From Eucalyptus grandis (taxonomy: Eukaryota; Streptophyta; Magnoliopsida; Myrtales; Myrtaceae): 64,000 nucleotides of DNA. The DNA is taken from contig NC_052612.1 of NCBI RefSeq assembly GCF_016545825.1, positions 4,154,001-4,218,000 of the forward strand. The letters are read 5' to 3'. Both the position numbers and the translations under genes were made by a program. Shown here piece by piece: positions 1 through 14,157 of the stretch (its first letter is position 1; each line of letters starts with the position of its first letter). The notes under the pieces were generated by a model, which saw nothing but the letters and a program-made list of their open reading frames with translations, made no database searches and was not told the origin of the DNA.

Positions 1-1383
1 ATGACATCTGTTAAACATTTTGTGAAGAAATGAGCTCCCAGAGATCCTTCATAGGTTACACGTTTAGTTTTGCAGGTTGTGCTATCAGTTGAAAAGCGTA
101 ATTATTGGTAATATCTGTTTTGCCAACAACTAAAGTAGAGTATATAACGTCAATTGAGGCAATGAAGGAAGTTATATGGCTTAGAGGTTTGCTCGATGAT
201 CTGGGACTATGGTAGGAGAATATTGTTGTTTAATACAACAATCAATACATTCAGTTAAAAATTGAATGTATCATGACCGGACCAAAGTACATTAATGTCA
301 GTTGCCATTTTCGTATGTGATATTGTGCAGTAGGAAACCGCATCCGTTGAGAACATGCACATGCAAGAGGGACATATTAATGAAGCTTATTCCATTGAAT
401 AAGTTCTAGTACTACTAATTGGACTTTGGTGAGTGTCTGTAGCATGTCAGGAGCCCAGAGAGGCTCGAGGAAGACGATGATCATGACGATGAAGTTGGAC
501 TTTTTGCTGAGGTGGATATTTATTGATTATGGCCTGAAGTTATCAACTATTTTGAAGTCTGAACCCACAGATGAATCGCAAGGTAGCCTGGGCCCCAAAT
601 TAGACTCTCGTCAGGACTTTGGACATTGCAAAAGAGATTCGGAAAAGACTTATTTTCCTAATTGAAGAATGGCTCTTAATTTGTTGCATATAAATATACT
701 TTTGTCAAGTTTGGTCTGGTGTGCATAATGAGTGCGTTTAACATGTATGAAGCTAGCGAGATACAGAAAGTATCGAGAGCAGTCATCCAAGAGAGTTCAT
801 AACATGAGGAAACTTTTTTCCTGTGATTGATTCATGCGATTTTGGATTTATTTTAGGATCGGAAAACACTTATTAGTGACTGCTGCATCAATTATAATAA
901 AATCATTCCGTCGATCTCTCTCATTGGAGTAGACACACCGCCAGACCACTTAAATCTGTTATTTTCAGATTTTATTTCTACAATTTATTTCTTATTCAAA
1001 TCGTTTCGTTTATTCATATTTTCGCGGTAGTCACAAAGATTTGGCATCCTGAACCAATTTTATCAAAGGTGATGACACGGTACAAGACACATTTACAGCG
1101 ACATCATAGAGAGGCACAGCTTAGTATTTTATACCCAACACGGAGAACACATCCTCCGAAAGCATGAGAGATCATGTGCACCGATATGTACAATAAGCGA
1201 CTCATTCGCGAGAGACTCCAACCACCTGTTTCCCAACATTGCTACCGGAAAACAACCCAATCAGATGGTCTGCTCCCTTGTAAAAGAGACGCATCTACAC
1301 TCAAAAGACAAACAGAAAATAACCCCTTTTGGAAACACAAGGAAAAGAGAGATTATGCCGATGAAAAAGTACAGAAAGCTGAA
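1..1383. other. Spacer downstream of reductase copy 1, no gene
   Basis: I see no convincing gene here. From about 480 to 830 the sequence is a diverged match to 6.78-7.18 kb and 11.97-12.35 kb, so this is the edge of the repeated spacer of the array. From about 1060 to 1180 it matches the stretch just downstream of copy 2 (about 14520-14640), which suggests 3'-flanking sequence shared between copies. Short open frames here have no protein-like features and look like chance. Confidence 0.6.
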
Positions 1384-3559
<2,176 letters not shown>

Positions 3560-3582
3560 TCTCTCTCTCTCTCTCTCTCTCT
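3560..3582 (-). repeat. (GA)n microsatellite abutting the copy 1 start codon
   Basis: Twenty-three bases of alternating CT on the plus strand (GA on the coding strand) touch the ATG at 3559. The same repeat is at the same place in copies 2-4. Copy 1 then reads GAGAAACATGGCC rather than the GTGGATTTGA sequence of the other copies, and its TATA-like site is changed. Confidence 0.9.
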
Positions 3583-5212
3583 GAGAAACATGGCCAAATA
3601 GCGCTCGTGCATTTATTGGGAGAGGGATGATGAGATATGCAAATGCTGCTTACGTGTGCTCGTATGTCATCGGCACGAACGCTTACGCATGCCGTTGTGT
3701 CATCGGTGGAAATAGTATTTTACTCCTAGGGAACAAAAGCAGTTGATCAAAGTGGTCAATTGAATTCTACTCATTAGAAAATTCTTCTGATTTGTGGTAA
3801 AACTTAAAGGAATATTTTACGTGGTAAACGAAGAATTTAAAGAGAAATCTGAAAGGGTTGTGCTGGCATCGCCCGTAGCCACAAAATTTTCCTTTCTCCG
3901 GCACAAGTTGTGGAAATTTCCAAGCAAGTTGACGAGCCGTTTTCCAAGTTAATGGGACGCTTGGCAAGCATTTTCCAGTCTAAAAATAATGTAATTTTTA
4001 AGGAGCAAAGCTGCACATCGCCAGTTTTCCTTTTCCTCACATTCTTCATCTCCTTGACTTGATTCGAGCGCAGTAGTGTGCATTTGCAGTGGGGTGGTGA
4101 AATCGTAATCATTGGTTGAAAAAAGCAAATGATGAATGGATGAGCTTAAATTTATTTTTATTTAAATTGATCGTATCTGAATGGGTCTATATAAACTTAA
4201 CCGAGCCAAAACCAAAAAGAGGACTACTTAATTAGACTTACTCATTTTTCAGTACAGATCGATACGATCCATGATCACTTCTAAAACAAAGACACAACAA
4301 GCAATCTTTGTTTTTGCGTCTTTGCTTTTGTCCAACTTTGAAATCTACCTCTCTCTTTCAATACTCATTTGACATTTCGAGATGTTGTGCCATGAACGTT
4401 TCTCCGCTTTTGGACCGCTCCCATATATGATGATGGAGGCTTGCTTCACATCCGTCGTTCTTACTTCATTTCACTAGTAGGCCTCTATATAATTTGCAGT
4501 GTTCTGATTACTTAAAAACCCACTTATCATATTATTTATTTGATTGGATTGATGTAATTCTTTAATTAGTCGTTGCTGTGCGTTTGGATCGCCAACTTTC
4601 GATACCAAGTAAAGCAAAATCTATATATGTTTTACCATTCTTAAACTCACAAATCTATTTCTTTTTATTTCTTTGATTGAGTGACGTAACATTGATTATT
4701 TGTTAGATTAATTGGGTAATTTTATCCCTCTATATCATTTGCCCCAACGTTTTGTAATGGGAACGATGAACGATGTGACACCAAGTAAAGCAAAATAAAC
4801 TGGTCTTTCTTATTCTAATTTCAAATTCATTTCTCTCTCCAATTTGAAAATGTTATTTAAAGTGCTATTAACTTTTGAATTATTTACAATTATCGATGGA
4901 AATGTTTTACGTTTTCTTAACGAAGATTTGCATGTACATGAAAAAATTCTTGTCTTTTTTTTTTTCAACTTTTTATATTTCTTTTTTTGAAATTCATTTG
5001 AGTAAATAAAAACTTACTGTCTTTCCTTTGTGCTTTTCTTTTTTAAAGCCTTGCTTTCTTTTTATTTGGAAATGTTTTTTGCATGAACGCGAAATTTTTC
5101 AGCCTTTTTCTTATAAATTTCTGAAGGCGTCCATTGTTTGCCGTTTTGTTGACATTTCAACTCTGTTTTATGACCCCAAAAAAAAAAACCTCTGTTTCCT
5201 TTTTTCCCTTTG
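3583..5212. other. Upstream region of copy 1 and unique spacer, no gene
   Basis: The first 150 bases are a diverged version of the promoter shared by copies 2-4, including ACGTGTG and a GTCATCGG motif. From about 3860 to 3990 lie GGAAAA/TTTTCC-rich sequences resembling the ends of the inverted-repeat element at 13179-14157, possibly a remnant. The rest, to about 5.2 kb, is AT-rich with no recognisable gene. Confidence 0.5.
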
Positions 5213-6154
5213 CTTTGTCGAACTCCAAATGTTACAGTAAGTGCACATCCGTCTATTTCAACAATTAAATCATATTATTTATATTTGTTTTTTTCTCTGT
5301 GTTTATCTTTTATTCTATTTGTTATTATTATATAATTTTTTCTAATGAGTGTTTCTCATTTATGTTTGATTTTCAAGAGAAAAATATCAATTTCAGTCCT
5401 TCTCATATAGTTCTTTTTTTAAAATTAAACAAACATATTTAGTTGTTAATACTATCCAAAGTCAAACAACAAATATTCAAATTATGCGTAAGAAAATATT
5501 AAATTGCATGCATGTTGAGTTTGAGTTGGTGCAAGAAATATTAAGAAATCCATTTTCTTATTGGGATCAGGATCCAACAGACCGTGTAGTTTTCTGGACT
5601 GGTTTGTTTGGCTTTTCGGTTTGGTCAAAGGATATGTCTGGTTGTTTGACTCCTATACGTAGCCACACAAGAGAGAAAGCCATTAAAGAAATGGAAGGGT
5701 GAAAAGGTCTTTGTGAGAGTAAAGAAAACAAAGTAAAATATAGTTTTTTTTTTTTTTTTTGGGCTTTCTTGAGGGCTCGGATATACGAGAATTTTGTGGT
5801 GTGAATTTTATATCCAAGTTGAGTTGTAGCACTTACTAGTAATTTAGGTGTGGGAAATATTGGATTGTGTTTATGATTGTAACTTCGATTCTCTAATTAT
5901 AATGAATTATTTACTACTAGCTCTCCCTATGGAGAAAGTATCGATATTCGGACCGAATCACGTAATTCATTCATGCTTTTATTTTTTCTCATTTATTTAT
6001 CTAGTAATTCCATCTTGATTTAAATTGCAAAATCTTGTTAATTTCCTCATTAATTTTAAAATGGGAAGTTTTGTGTCCATACATTTTAAAGAGATTGCAT
6101 GGTCTTTATACATGCAATGCACGTGAAATTCTACAAGTAATTTGAAGAGGGATA

Positions 6155-6765
6155 ATTACCACAAAATTCTTAAACTTATTGTTCGAATGTCAATTTAGTT
6201 CAAATTTTTTTAATTTAGCCAATTTAATCTTAAATTTTTTGATGATTTGTCACTGTAATCATGCCAACCAGTTTTGGTCGGTAATTGCTAACGTGGACGA
6301 AGATGGTCTTACGTGGCATAATCGACGTTGATGTAGATAGCCTTTTTCTTTTTTTTGATATTTTAATTTTTTTATTATTTTTTTTTCCCTCTTCCTTTGC
6401 CGGTTGCCATGGCCAACAATTAGCCATAGTCAAGGGTTGCTGAGGGCAAGCCTCACCTAAGGCCCATGAGATCAGCCCTTGTTCAACCCTTGCTTATCGC
6501 TAGCTGCCAGTGATTGCCAAGGCCCGACAACCGACAAGCAAGAAGGAAAAAAAAAAATAAAAAAAAAATTCAAATAAATTATAGATATTTAGAAAAATAT
6601 AAAAAAAATGCAAAAAGTTGATTACATTAGTGTTGGTTATGCCACATTGCTGGCCAAAATTAGCTAGAAGAACTATATTAGCAAATCATCAAAAAATTTA
6701 TGAATAAATTGGCCAAATTGAAGTATTTATGATTAAATTGGTACTCGTATAATATATTTAACACT
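6155..6765. mobile_element. MITE-like inverted-repeat element, spacer unit A
   Basis: The left end (about 6158-6250) and the reverse complement of the right end (about 6675-6760) match over roughly 80 bases. The arms include AAATTTTTTGATGATTTG and AATTTAGCCAATTTAAT on the left, answered by CAAATCATCAAAAAATTT and AAATTGGCCAAATTGAAG on the right. The interior holds no protein. A paralogue is at 11340-11950 and a left half at 20530-20660. The family and target duplication could not be settled. Confidence 0.55.
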
Positions 6766-7463
6766 TTTTTTTTTTTGAAATTTGTATGGATTATGGCTCA
6801 AAGTTAGTTTCCACTATTTTGAAATTCGACCCACGAATTACAAGTAATCATGCGCGATACTAAGCAAAGTCCAAATCGGGCTCTTGTCAACAAGATCATG
6901 AGTAACGCAAAAAATATATATTAACTTCTCAAAAAATTTCTTTTTCTTATTGAAGATGAAGTCTATGTTGATGTCAGAAAAGTGCTCATAGTTTCTTGCA
7001 TACAAATATTATGTTGTTGAATTTGGTCTGGTGTGCACAGTTAGTGCGCTTAATATGTACGAAACTTGCAAGAGACACAAAGTGCACCGAGAGCCACAAT
7101 TCAAGAGATTCGAGAGTCTAAGAAAATTCCTCTTTTGCAAACGATTTTTGTGGGTTCCTGCTGCATTTTAAAAAAAAAAACACTTATAAGTGAGTATGGC
7201 TGAATAACTGTAACTTTATCCTTCTTGATTATTGTGGATTTATCTCTTTGATCTCTCCTAGTAGATTAGGCTTATAATCAAACCACATAAATCTGTTATT
7301 TTTGGATTTTATCTAATGCAGTTTATATCTTATTTTGGGTATGCGTGTTTCATAGAAATCTTCTCGATGGAAGAATATATTTTCGCAAAAATCATTTTCT
7401 AAGGAAATTGCTTGTCTTTAGTTATTTGATGGTGTTCTTGAAGGCGAGACAAAATTATTTTCA

Positions 7464-7887
7464 ATGTTTAAACCTAACTTTAAGAAATTAAGCACAATGT
7501 TATAATTATGGTTTGCTCCTAATATGAGATACCAAAGTGATATCCAAATCATTGTCTAAAATATTACTGATGTTTAGAGTATAAAATTTTATGGATTTTT
7601 ATTATCAAAATAATGCAACCTAAAAAAAGTACGCCCAAGAAGAAAATGCAAATAATTAACAAACTTTTTTAATCGATGTTTAAACCTAACTTTAAGAAAT
7701 TAAGCTCAATGTTATAATTATGGTTTGCTCTAATATGAGATACCAAAGTGATATTCAAATCATTGTCTAAAATATTACTGATGTTTGGAGTATAAAATTT
7801 TATGGATTTTTATTATCAAAATAATGCAACCTAAAAAAAGTACGCCCAAGAAGAAAATGCAAATAATAAACAAAATTAATCGATCAG
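7464..7887. repeat. Tandem duplication, 2 x about 212 bp
   Basis: A block beginning ATGTTTAAACCTAACTTTAA at 7464 is followed by a nearly identical block beginning at 7676. The duplicate spacer has this block only once (about 12660-12880), so the duplication arose after the spacers separated, or was lost there. Confidence 0.85.
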
Positions 7888-8557
7888 TACTCTTTCGAAC
7901 CAAAAAAAAAAAAATCAATCAGTGCTCATAAAACTTTACGTGAAAATAGATTTCCATTCCAAAAAATTAATCAAAGAGGGATACACAATAAAAATCCAAA
8001 CTGGAAAGGAAAAAAAAAAAAAAAAAAAGAGGAAAAAGAAAGGTCATCGTAAAATTAAAGACAAGAACATCCTAAATTGGCATTTCCACGGACACCTCTT
8101 GTATCATCCTTCTAAAATATGCATCATACAGCCGAGTGACAAATAACCAAATAACAATTTAGTCTGACAGAGATGCAACAAATTGAGCAATTGAAGCTAA
8201 TTCTAGTATCAATTTGAAGAGGAGATGAAACAATTTTGAGAGTTTGAGGTGAAGAAAAGAAAGGATGGAGATTGAAGACTAGTAGGGACAGAGGGTGAAC
8301 AGAGCACGCTTGTAGAAAATGAGTTTGAAAAAACCGATTTCTTCTTTTTAGGATAGATAAGTCATTTTCATGGATGTTGAGTATTGTTTTTTGTTCTTGC
8401 CTGAAAAGTTTTTTCAATAGATTATCCACTTTCAACAAATCAAACGTGTTGACCTTTAGAAAATCATTTCATGGAAGTCCTTTCCATAAAAACGATGACA
8501 CCCTCCAAATTGCTTCCATTCTTCACATTTTCACGCTAGTCAAAACAGTTCGATCTT

Positions 8558-8599
8558 AAAAAAAAAAAAAAAAAATGTTGAGCAGCACGGCATCAGTTT

Positions 8600-8636
<37 letters not shown>
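8558..8636 (-). pseudogene. Collapsed reductase copy: exon 5 scrap joined to 5'-UTR (GA)n
   Basis: Bases 8558-8575 are a run of A. Bases 8575-8595 match the exon 5 segment encoding LDAVLLNM (minus strand) of copies 3 and 4 exactly. After six bases a 35-base CT run (8602-8636) follows, and then the same GTGGATTTGACTGG promoter sequence found upstream of copy 3. About 1.8 kb of gene body between these points in the intact copies is missing. The spacer on the left and promoter on the right are collinear with those of copy 2, so this is a former array member with an internal deletion. It cannot encode a protein. Confidence 0.8.
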
Positions 8637-8639
<3 letters not shown>

Positions 8640-8900
8640 GATTTGACTGGTGAGACACATGGCCAAATATTGCACGTGTACTTATAGGGAAGATGGGTGA
8701 TGAAATATGCAGTCGCCGGTGACGTGTGCCCGTGTGTCATCGGCAGCATGTCTTACGTGTGCCGTTGTGTCATCCGTGGAATAGTATTCCAATTGGGAGA
8801 TGCTAGCCTAACGGCCACCGTCATCCAAGATGATGACGGTGGATTGTAGGCCGCAATTTCCATTCCAAAGAAATGGGCAACCGGTTGAGATCTAAACAAT
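8637..8900 (-). promoter_or_regulatory. Orphan reductase promoter with TATA-like site and TGACG palindrome
   Basis: Read on the minus strand, this matches the promoters of copies 2-4. A CTATAAG TATA-like site is at 8682-8687. ACGT cores occur in GACGTGTG and TTACGTGTG. At 8815-8842 two 11-base arms, CCACCGTCATC and GATGACGGTGG, are perfect inverted repeats around a 6-base loop and contain two opposed TGACG motifs, a known core for TGA-class bZIP factors. There is no coding region left to drive. Regulatory roles are inferred from motifs only. Confidence 0.5.
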
Positions 8901-9838
8901 ATATTATTATATTTGCTAATCTTAATTAATTCAACAAGGAAACTAGATAATAAAAAACAATACATACGATGAAATGAAGGTTTTGTTTTCTTATTTTATT
9001 TAAGGAATAATATAACCATCGTTCCTTTATTTTTGTCTGAAAATCAAAATCAAAATCATTCTTCTTTCTTTAACTTTTTTTTTTTTTAAATCGTCCCTCA
9101 ACTTTTAAGAAAATGTTGATTGTACAGCCCTTCCATTATAATTTTTCCCTTACTGATCGATTTTTGTTGACATGGATTATAGAATTAATCATATAGATGC
9201 TGGTGAATATATGTATCACGCTGAAATACATATGTCATGTCATGATTTTTTGAAAATTATTATAAGTCAAAAAGGCACCATATCAAAAATTAAAAAAAAA
9301 AAAAAAAAAAATCAAAATTGAGAGAGAGAAAGAGATGGAGGATCATCGTCATAGCTAGGAGCTCAAGCTCTAAGCTTGCAGCAACCATGGTCACGGCGGC
9401 CACAACCACTAGAGTTTCAAATTGTGAAGCTTGAGATCATGGCTACTCGAGATAAGCTCATGGTCATGGTGGCTCAACTGGTTGTTGTAAATGGTTACAA
9501 ATCATAGTTTTTGTATTATTATGGATGTTTTGTGGGTTTTCTTCAAGTTTATCATTTTCTTTTATTATACACAAAGTTAAGAAATTTTACTTTGAGGGAT
9601 TAAAGGAAATCCCGATGACTGAGATTTCATTCCAAATTTCCCAAAGAAACAAGATGAACCATTTGTCTTGTTCCCTTTACTTATACTATTAACTTATTTG
9701 CTCTTTCAAAGAACTTTTTATAGCACTTTATGCTTCATATTTGATGAAGTGGCATGTCCAATAATGCTTAAGCATGTATAAATTACTCCACCTTTCACCT
9801 ACCCTTAAAACCTACCTTAACACTTTTTTCTTTGGAAG
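8901..9838. other. Distal upstream block shared by four array units, no gene
   Basis: This block recurs at 16.98-17.92, 23.31-24.25 and 40.93-41.86 kb, upstream of copies 2, 3 and 4. It is AT-rich, with a conserved segment around CAACCATGGTCRYGGCGGCC that looks coding at first sight but is broken by stops in each copy. I recognise no gene. Confidence 0.6.
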
Positions 9839-10388
9839 AAGTACATCCTAGGTGCCAAAACTTGGCACAAATTGATACTTAAGTGCCAAAAGTTAGGAAA
9901 TTGACACTTAAGTGTCATCTCCACTGAATCCCGCAAAAAATCTTACGTGATAATTTATTATTATTTTTATCGCATACGTGGCTCGTTAGAGAGTTGACTC
10001 AGCAAAGAAACGCAAAAACGACGTTGTTTTAAAGTAGATTTGAATTTTAATATAAAACAAATTTAATTAAATTATAAAAATTAATTAAAAATAAATAAAC
10101 AAATAAATAAAAAAAATTTAAAAAAGGGGAAGGGAGGAAGAAGGCGACTAAGGGCTGAGCCCTTCGCCGCCATTGCCTCCTTGTCGTCGCCGAGGAAGGC
10201 CCGGCGAGCGAGGTGGGGGAGGTTGGCTAGGGATCGATGACCTTGGGCTGACGATGGCGAGGGCTTGCGAGCCCTCCCCCAGATCTAGGGCGAGGGTCGC
10301 GACCCTCCCCCAAATCCAGCAAGGGTAGGTGGCTCTTGCTCAAACAAGCCAAGGGCCCCTACTAGCTAGGGGTCACCCCAACAGGTGA
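9839..10388. mobile_element. Truncated inverted-repeat element (GTGCCAAAACTTGGCA ends), left half
   Basis: It begins with GGTGCCAAAACTTGGCAC and AAGTGCCAAAAGTTAGG and runs into a GC-rich interior with GGCGAGGGTCGCGACCCTC-type motifs, like the complete relative at 17920-18885. The right terminal repeat is absent: at about 10390 the sequence switches straight into spacer unit B. A deletion or unequal exchange probably removed it. Confidence 0.5.
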
Positions 10389-10401
10389 CCATTATTTGCT
10401 G

Positions 10402-13178
10402 TTTTGTTGAACTCCAAATGTTACAATAAGTGCACATTCGTCTATTTCAATAATTTAATTATATTATTTATATTTGTGTTTTTTCTCTGTGTTTATCTTT
10501 TATATTATATTTATTATCATATAATTTTTTTCTAATGAGTGTTTCTTATTTATGTTTGATTGTCAGGGAGAAAAATATCAATTTCACTCCTTCTCGTATA
10601 GTTCTTTATTTAAAATTAAACAAATATATTTAGTTGTTAATACCATTCAAAGTCAAACAAAAATATTCAAATTATGCGTAAGAAAATATAAAATTGTATC
10701 TTGAGTTTGAGTTGGTGAAAGAAATATTAAGAAATCCATTTTCTTACTGGGATCAGGATCCATCAGACCATGTAGTTTTGTGGACTGGTTTGTTTGGCTT
10801 TTTCGGTTTGGTCAAAGGAGATGTCTGGTTGTTTGACTCCTATACGTAGCAACACAAGAGAGAAAGCCATAAAACAAATGGAGGCGGTGAAAAGGTCTTT
10901 GTCAGAGTAAAGAAAACAAAGTAAAATATAGTTTTTTTTTTTTTTTTTTTTTCTTTCACGAGGGCTTGGATACAAAAGAATTTTGTTGTGTGAATTTTAT
11001 ATCCAGGTTGAGTTGTCGCACTTACTAATAATTTAGGTGTGGGAAATATTGGAGCGTGTTCATGATTGTAACTTCGATTCTCTAATTATAATGAATTATT
11101 TACTGCTAGTTCTTCCTGTGAAGAAAGTACTGATACTCAAACTGAATCACGTAATTCATTCATGTCTTTTATTTTTCTTGTTTATTTCTTTGGTAATTTC
11201 ACATTGATTTAAATTGCAAAATCTTGTTAGTTTCCTCATTAATTTTACAATGGGAAGTTTGGTGTCTATACATTTTAAAGAGATTGTGTGGTCTTTATAC
11301 ATGCAATGCACGTAACATTCTACTAGCAATTTGAATAGGGATCATTACCAAAAAAGTATTAAATTTATTGTTCAAATATCAATTTAGTTTAAAACTTTTA
11401 ATTTAGCCAATTTAATCATTTTTTTTTTACGATTTGTCAATGTAATCATGCCGACCAATTTTGGCTAGTAATTACTAACGTGGACGAAGATTGTCGTATG
11501 TGGTATGGTCGATGCTTGATGTAGACAACTTTTTTTTGGTGATATTTTAATTTTTTTTAAATTTTCTCCCCCCTCCCTTTGCCAATTGCCATGGTCAACA
11601 ATCAGCCATAGTCGAGGGCTGGTGAGGGCAAGCCTCACATGAGTTCCATGAGATCAGCCCTTGTTTGACCCTTGCTTATCACTAGTTGCCTGTGATTGCC
11701 AAGGCCTAACAACAGGCAAGCAAGAAGGAAATAAAAAAAAAAGAAAAAAAAGGAAAATTTCAAATAAACTATATATATTTAGAAAAATATAACAAATGCA
11801 AAAAGTTGATTACATTAGTGTTGGCTATGCCGCATTGCTGGCCAAAATTAGCTAGAAGAATTATATTAGCAAATCATCAAAAAAAATTATGAATAAATTG
11901 GCTAAATGTAAGTATTTAGGATTGAATTAGTATCCGTATAATATATTTATCATTTTTTTTTGGAAATTTGTATGGATTATGGCTCAAAGTTAGTTCCTAC
12001 TATTTTGAAATTTGAGCCACGGATTACAAGTAATCATGCTCGATATTAAGGAAAGTCCAAATCGGACTCTTGTCAACAAGATCATGAGTAACGCAAATAA
12101 TATCTATTACCTTCTCAAAAAAATTCTTTTTCTTATTTAAGATGAAGTCTATGTTAATGTCTGAAAAGTGCTCATAGTTTCTTGTATACACATATTATGT
12201 TGTTGAATTTGGTCGGGTGTGCATAGTTAGTGCGCTTAATTTGTACGAAACTTACAAGAGACACAAAGTGCACCGAGAGCGACAATCCAAGAGATTCGAG
12301 ATTATAAGATAATTCCTCTTTTGCAAACGATTTTTGTGGGTTCCTGCTGAATAAAAAAAAAACAAAAAAAACAAAAAACTTATAAGTGAGCATGACTGAG
12401 TAACTATAACTTTATTTTCCTTGATTATTGTGGATTTATCTAGTTGATCTCTCCTGTTAGATTAGGCATATAATCAAATCATGTAAATCTGTTATTTTTC
12501 AATTTTATCTATGCAATTTATATCTTAATTAGGGTATGCGTGTTTCATAGAAATCTTCTAGATGGAAGAATATATTTTTGCAAATATCATTTTTTAAGGA
12601 AATTGCTTGTCTTTAGTTATTTGATGGTGCTCTTGAAGGCGAGACAAAATCATTTTCGATGTTTAAACCTAACTTTAAGAAATTAAGCTCAATGTTATAA
12701 TTATGGTTTGCTCCTAATATGAGATACCAAAGTGATATCCAAATCATTGTCTAAAATATTACTAATGTTTGGAGTGTAAAGTTTAATGGATTTTTATTAT
12801 CACCAATAATGTAACCTACAAAAGTACGCCCAAAAGAAAATGCAAATAATTAACAAACTTAATAGATCAGTACTCTTTCGAACCGAAAAAAAAAAAAAAA
12901 ATCAATCAATGCTCATAAAACTTTACGTGAAAATAGATTTCCATTCCAAAAAATTAATCAAAGAGGGATACACAATAAAAATCAAACTGGAAAGAAAAAA
13001 AGAGAAAAAAGAAAGGTCATCGTAAAATTAAAGACAAGAACATCCTAAATTGGCATTTCCACGGACACCTCTTGTATCATCCTTCTAAAATATGCATCAT
13101 ACAGCCGAGTGACAAATAACCAAATAACAATTTAGTCTGACAAAGATGCAACAAATTGAGCAATTGAAGCTAATTCTA
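10402..13178. repeat. Array spacer unit B, first part
   Basis: Collinear with 5213-8205. It contains the second copy of the MITE-like element at about 11340-11950. The unit is interrupted after AATTCTA at 13178 by an inserted element and continues from 14158 to about 14560. No gene is seen. Confidence 0.75.
11340..11950. mobile_element. MITE-like inverted-repeat element, spacer unit B
   Basis: Paralogue of the element at 6155-6765, at the same relative place in the duplicated spacer. The inverted arms again include GATTTGTCAATGTAATCAT on the left and CAAATCATCAAAAAAAATT on the right. It was carried along by the duplication and is not an independent insertion. Confidence 0.55.
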
Positions 13179-14157
13179 GGGTGCGTTTGTTTCATGGAAA
13201 ACTTAATGATAAAGGAAAATGCTTTCCGGGAAAACATTTTCCAAGAATATGCTTTGTTTTCCTTTGTTTGGCGATGTATAATTGAAAATGTTTTTTGCTG
13301 TTTTGATCCCATTAAAAAATAATTTCACACTTCATCACAGGAAAAAAAAAAAAGAATGTTTAATTTAAAAAACTTCAAATTTTTAATATTGTTGTTTTTT
13401 ATTTACTTTTATTTTCTATTTTTTATTATCTTTCTTTTTATTTCTTTTCTTTTTATTTTTCTCTTTTCCTTCTTCTTGTCCTTCACTCCTCAACTTCCTC
13501 ATGCCATCCCTTATGCTTCCTCTGGCGTTTGTTCCTAATTGGCTTACAAAGGGTGAGCTCCAATCACGCTAGAGGCGGCAAGCTCGCCAGTGGCCTCTAG
13601 AGGTTGTGAGCTCGCCCAATTTGGCGATGCTTAAGCCTCATCGCTGAAGGCCACGAGCACACCCGATCTAGCGAGGCTTGAGGCTCATCGGCCTTGGGCA
13701 AGCTCAAGCCTTGTTGTCGAAGGCCATGAGATCGCTCGATCTGGGTGAGACCCGAGCTCACTGGCTGTCCTTGTGGCCGATGATGAGTGAAGAAGAAGCA
13801 AAAAGAAAAAGGAAGAAAAGAAAAAAAAAAGAAGCAAATTAGAATTTTTATTTTTGTTTTAAATTTTGTTTCCAAATTTTAATTTTAAAAAAATCAATTT
13901 CAATTTTTTTAAATATATTTTTATAAGAATAATTGTTTGTAAACCAAGCATCAAATCTAAGCTTTGGTAGATTCGGAAAACGTTTTCCGGTCCATTCAAA
14001 GGGGAAATCATTTTCCTGAATTTAAGCTTTGCTAGGAAACATTTTTCGTTGACTAGGAAAATGTTTTCTATTGACTTATTTTCCTAAGCAATCCAAACAC
14101 CGGAAAAATGAGGAAAATGTTTTCCCCGAAAATGTATTTCGTGAAACAAACGCATCC
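13179..14157. mobile_element. 979-bp inverted-repeat DNA element with intact empty site elsewhere
   Basis: The left end is GGGTGCGTTTGTTTCATGG. The reverse complement of the right end is GGATGCGTTTGTTTCACG, so the terminal repeats agree at about 16 of 18 positions. Subterminal GGAAAACATTTTCC motifs occur on both sides. The uninterrupted sequence AATTCTAGTATCAATTTG survives at about 8194-8211, so the insertion point and length are seen directly. The target duplication is 2-3 bp (TA or TAG, ambiguous), which would suit a PIF/Harbinger-like non-autonomous element. The interior has a GC-rich part around 13560-13780 and no transposase. Confidence 0.8.

Larger units (their letters stand above)
5213..8557. 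repeat. Array spacer unit A (duplicate of 10402-13178 + 14158-14560)
   Basis: This stretch aligns by eye with 10.40-13.18 kb and then 14.16-14.56 kb over nearly its whole length, starting at CTCCAAATGTTAC and ending at AACAGTTCGATCTT. It lies downstream of the collapsed reductase copy, as its partner lies downstream of copy 2, so gene plus spacer were duplicated together. A shorter match is at 19.7-20.8 kb. Small open frames in it (for example 5484-5702) are not conserved as protein between duplicates. Confidence 0.75.

Noticed and set aside
5484..5702. Open frame with a duplicate near 10.68 kb and a relative at 19.9 kb
   Set aside because: The DNA is conserved because the spacer was duplicated; indels break the reading frame in the other copies.
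13356..13538. Short hydrophobic open frame rich in Phe, Ile and Leu
   Set aside because: It is a T-rich low-complexity stretch inside the inserted inverted-repeat element, with no start context or conservation.
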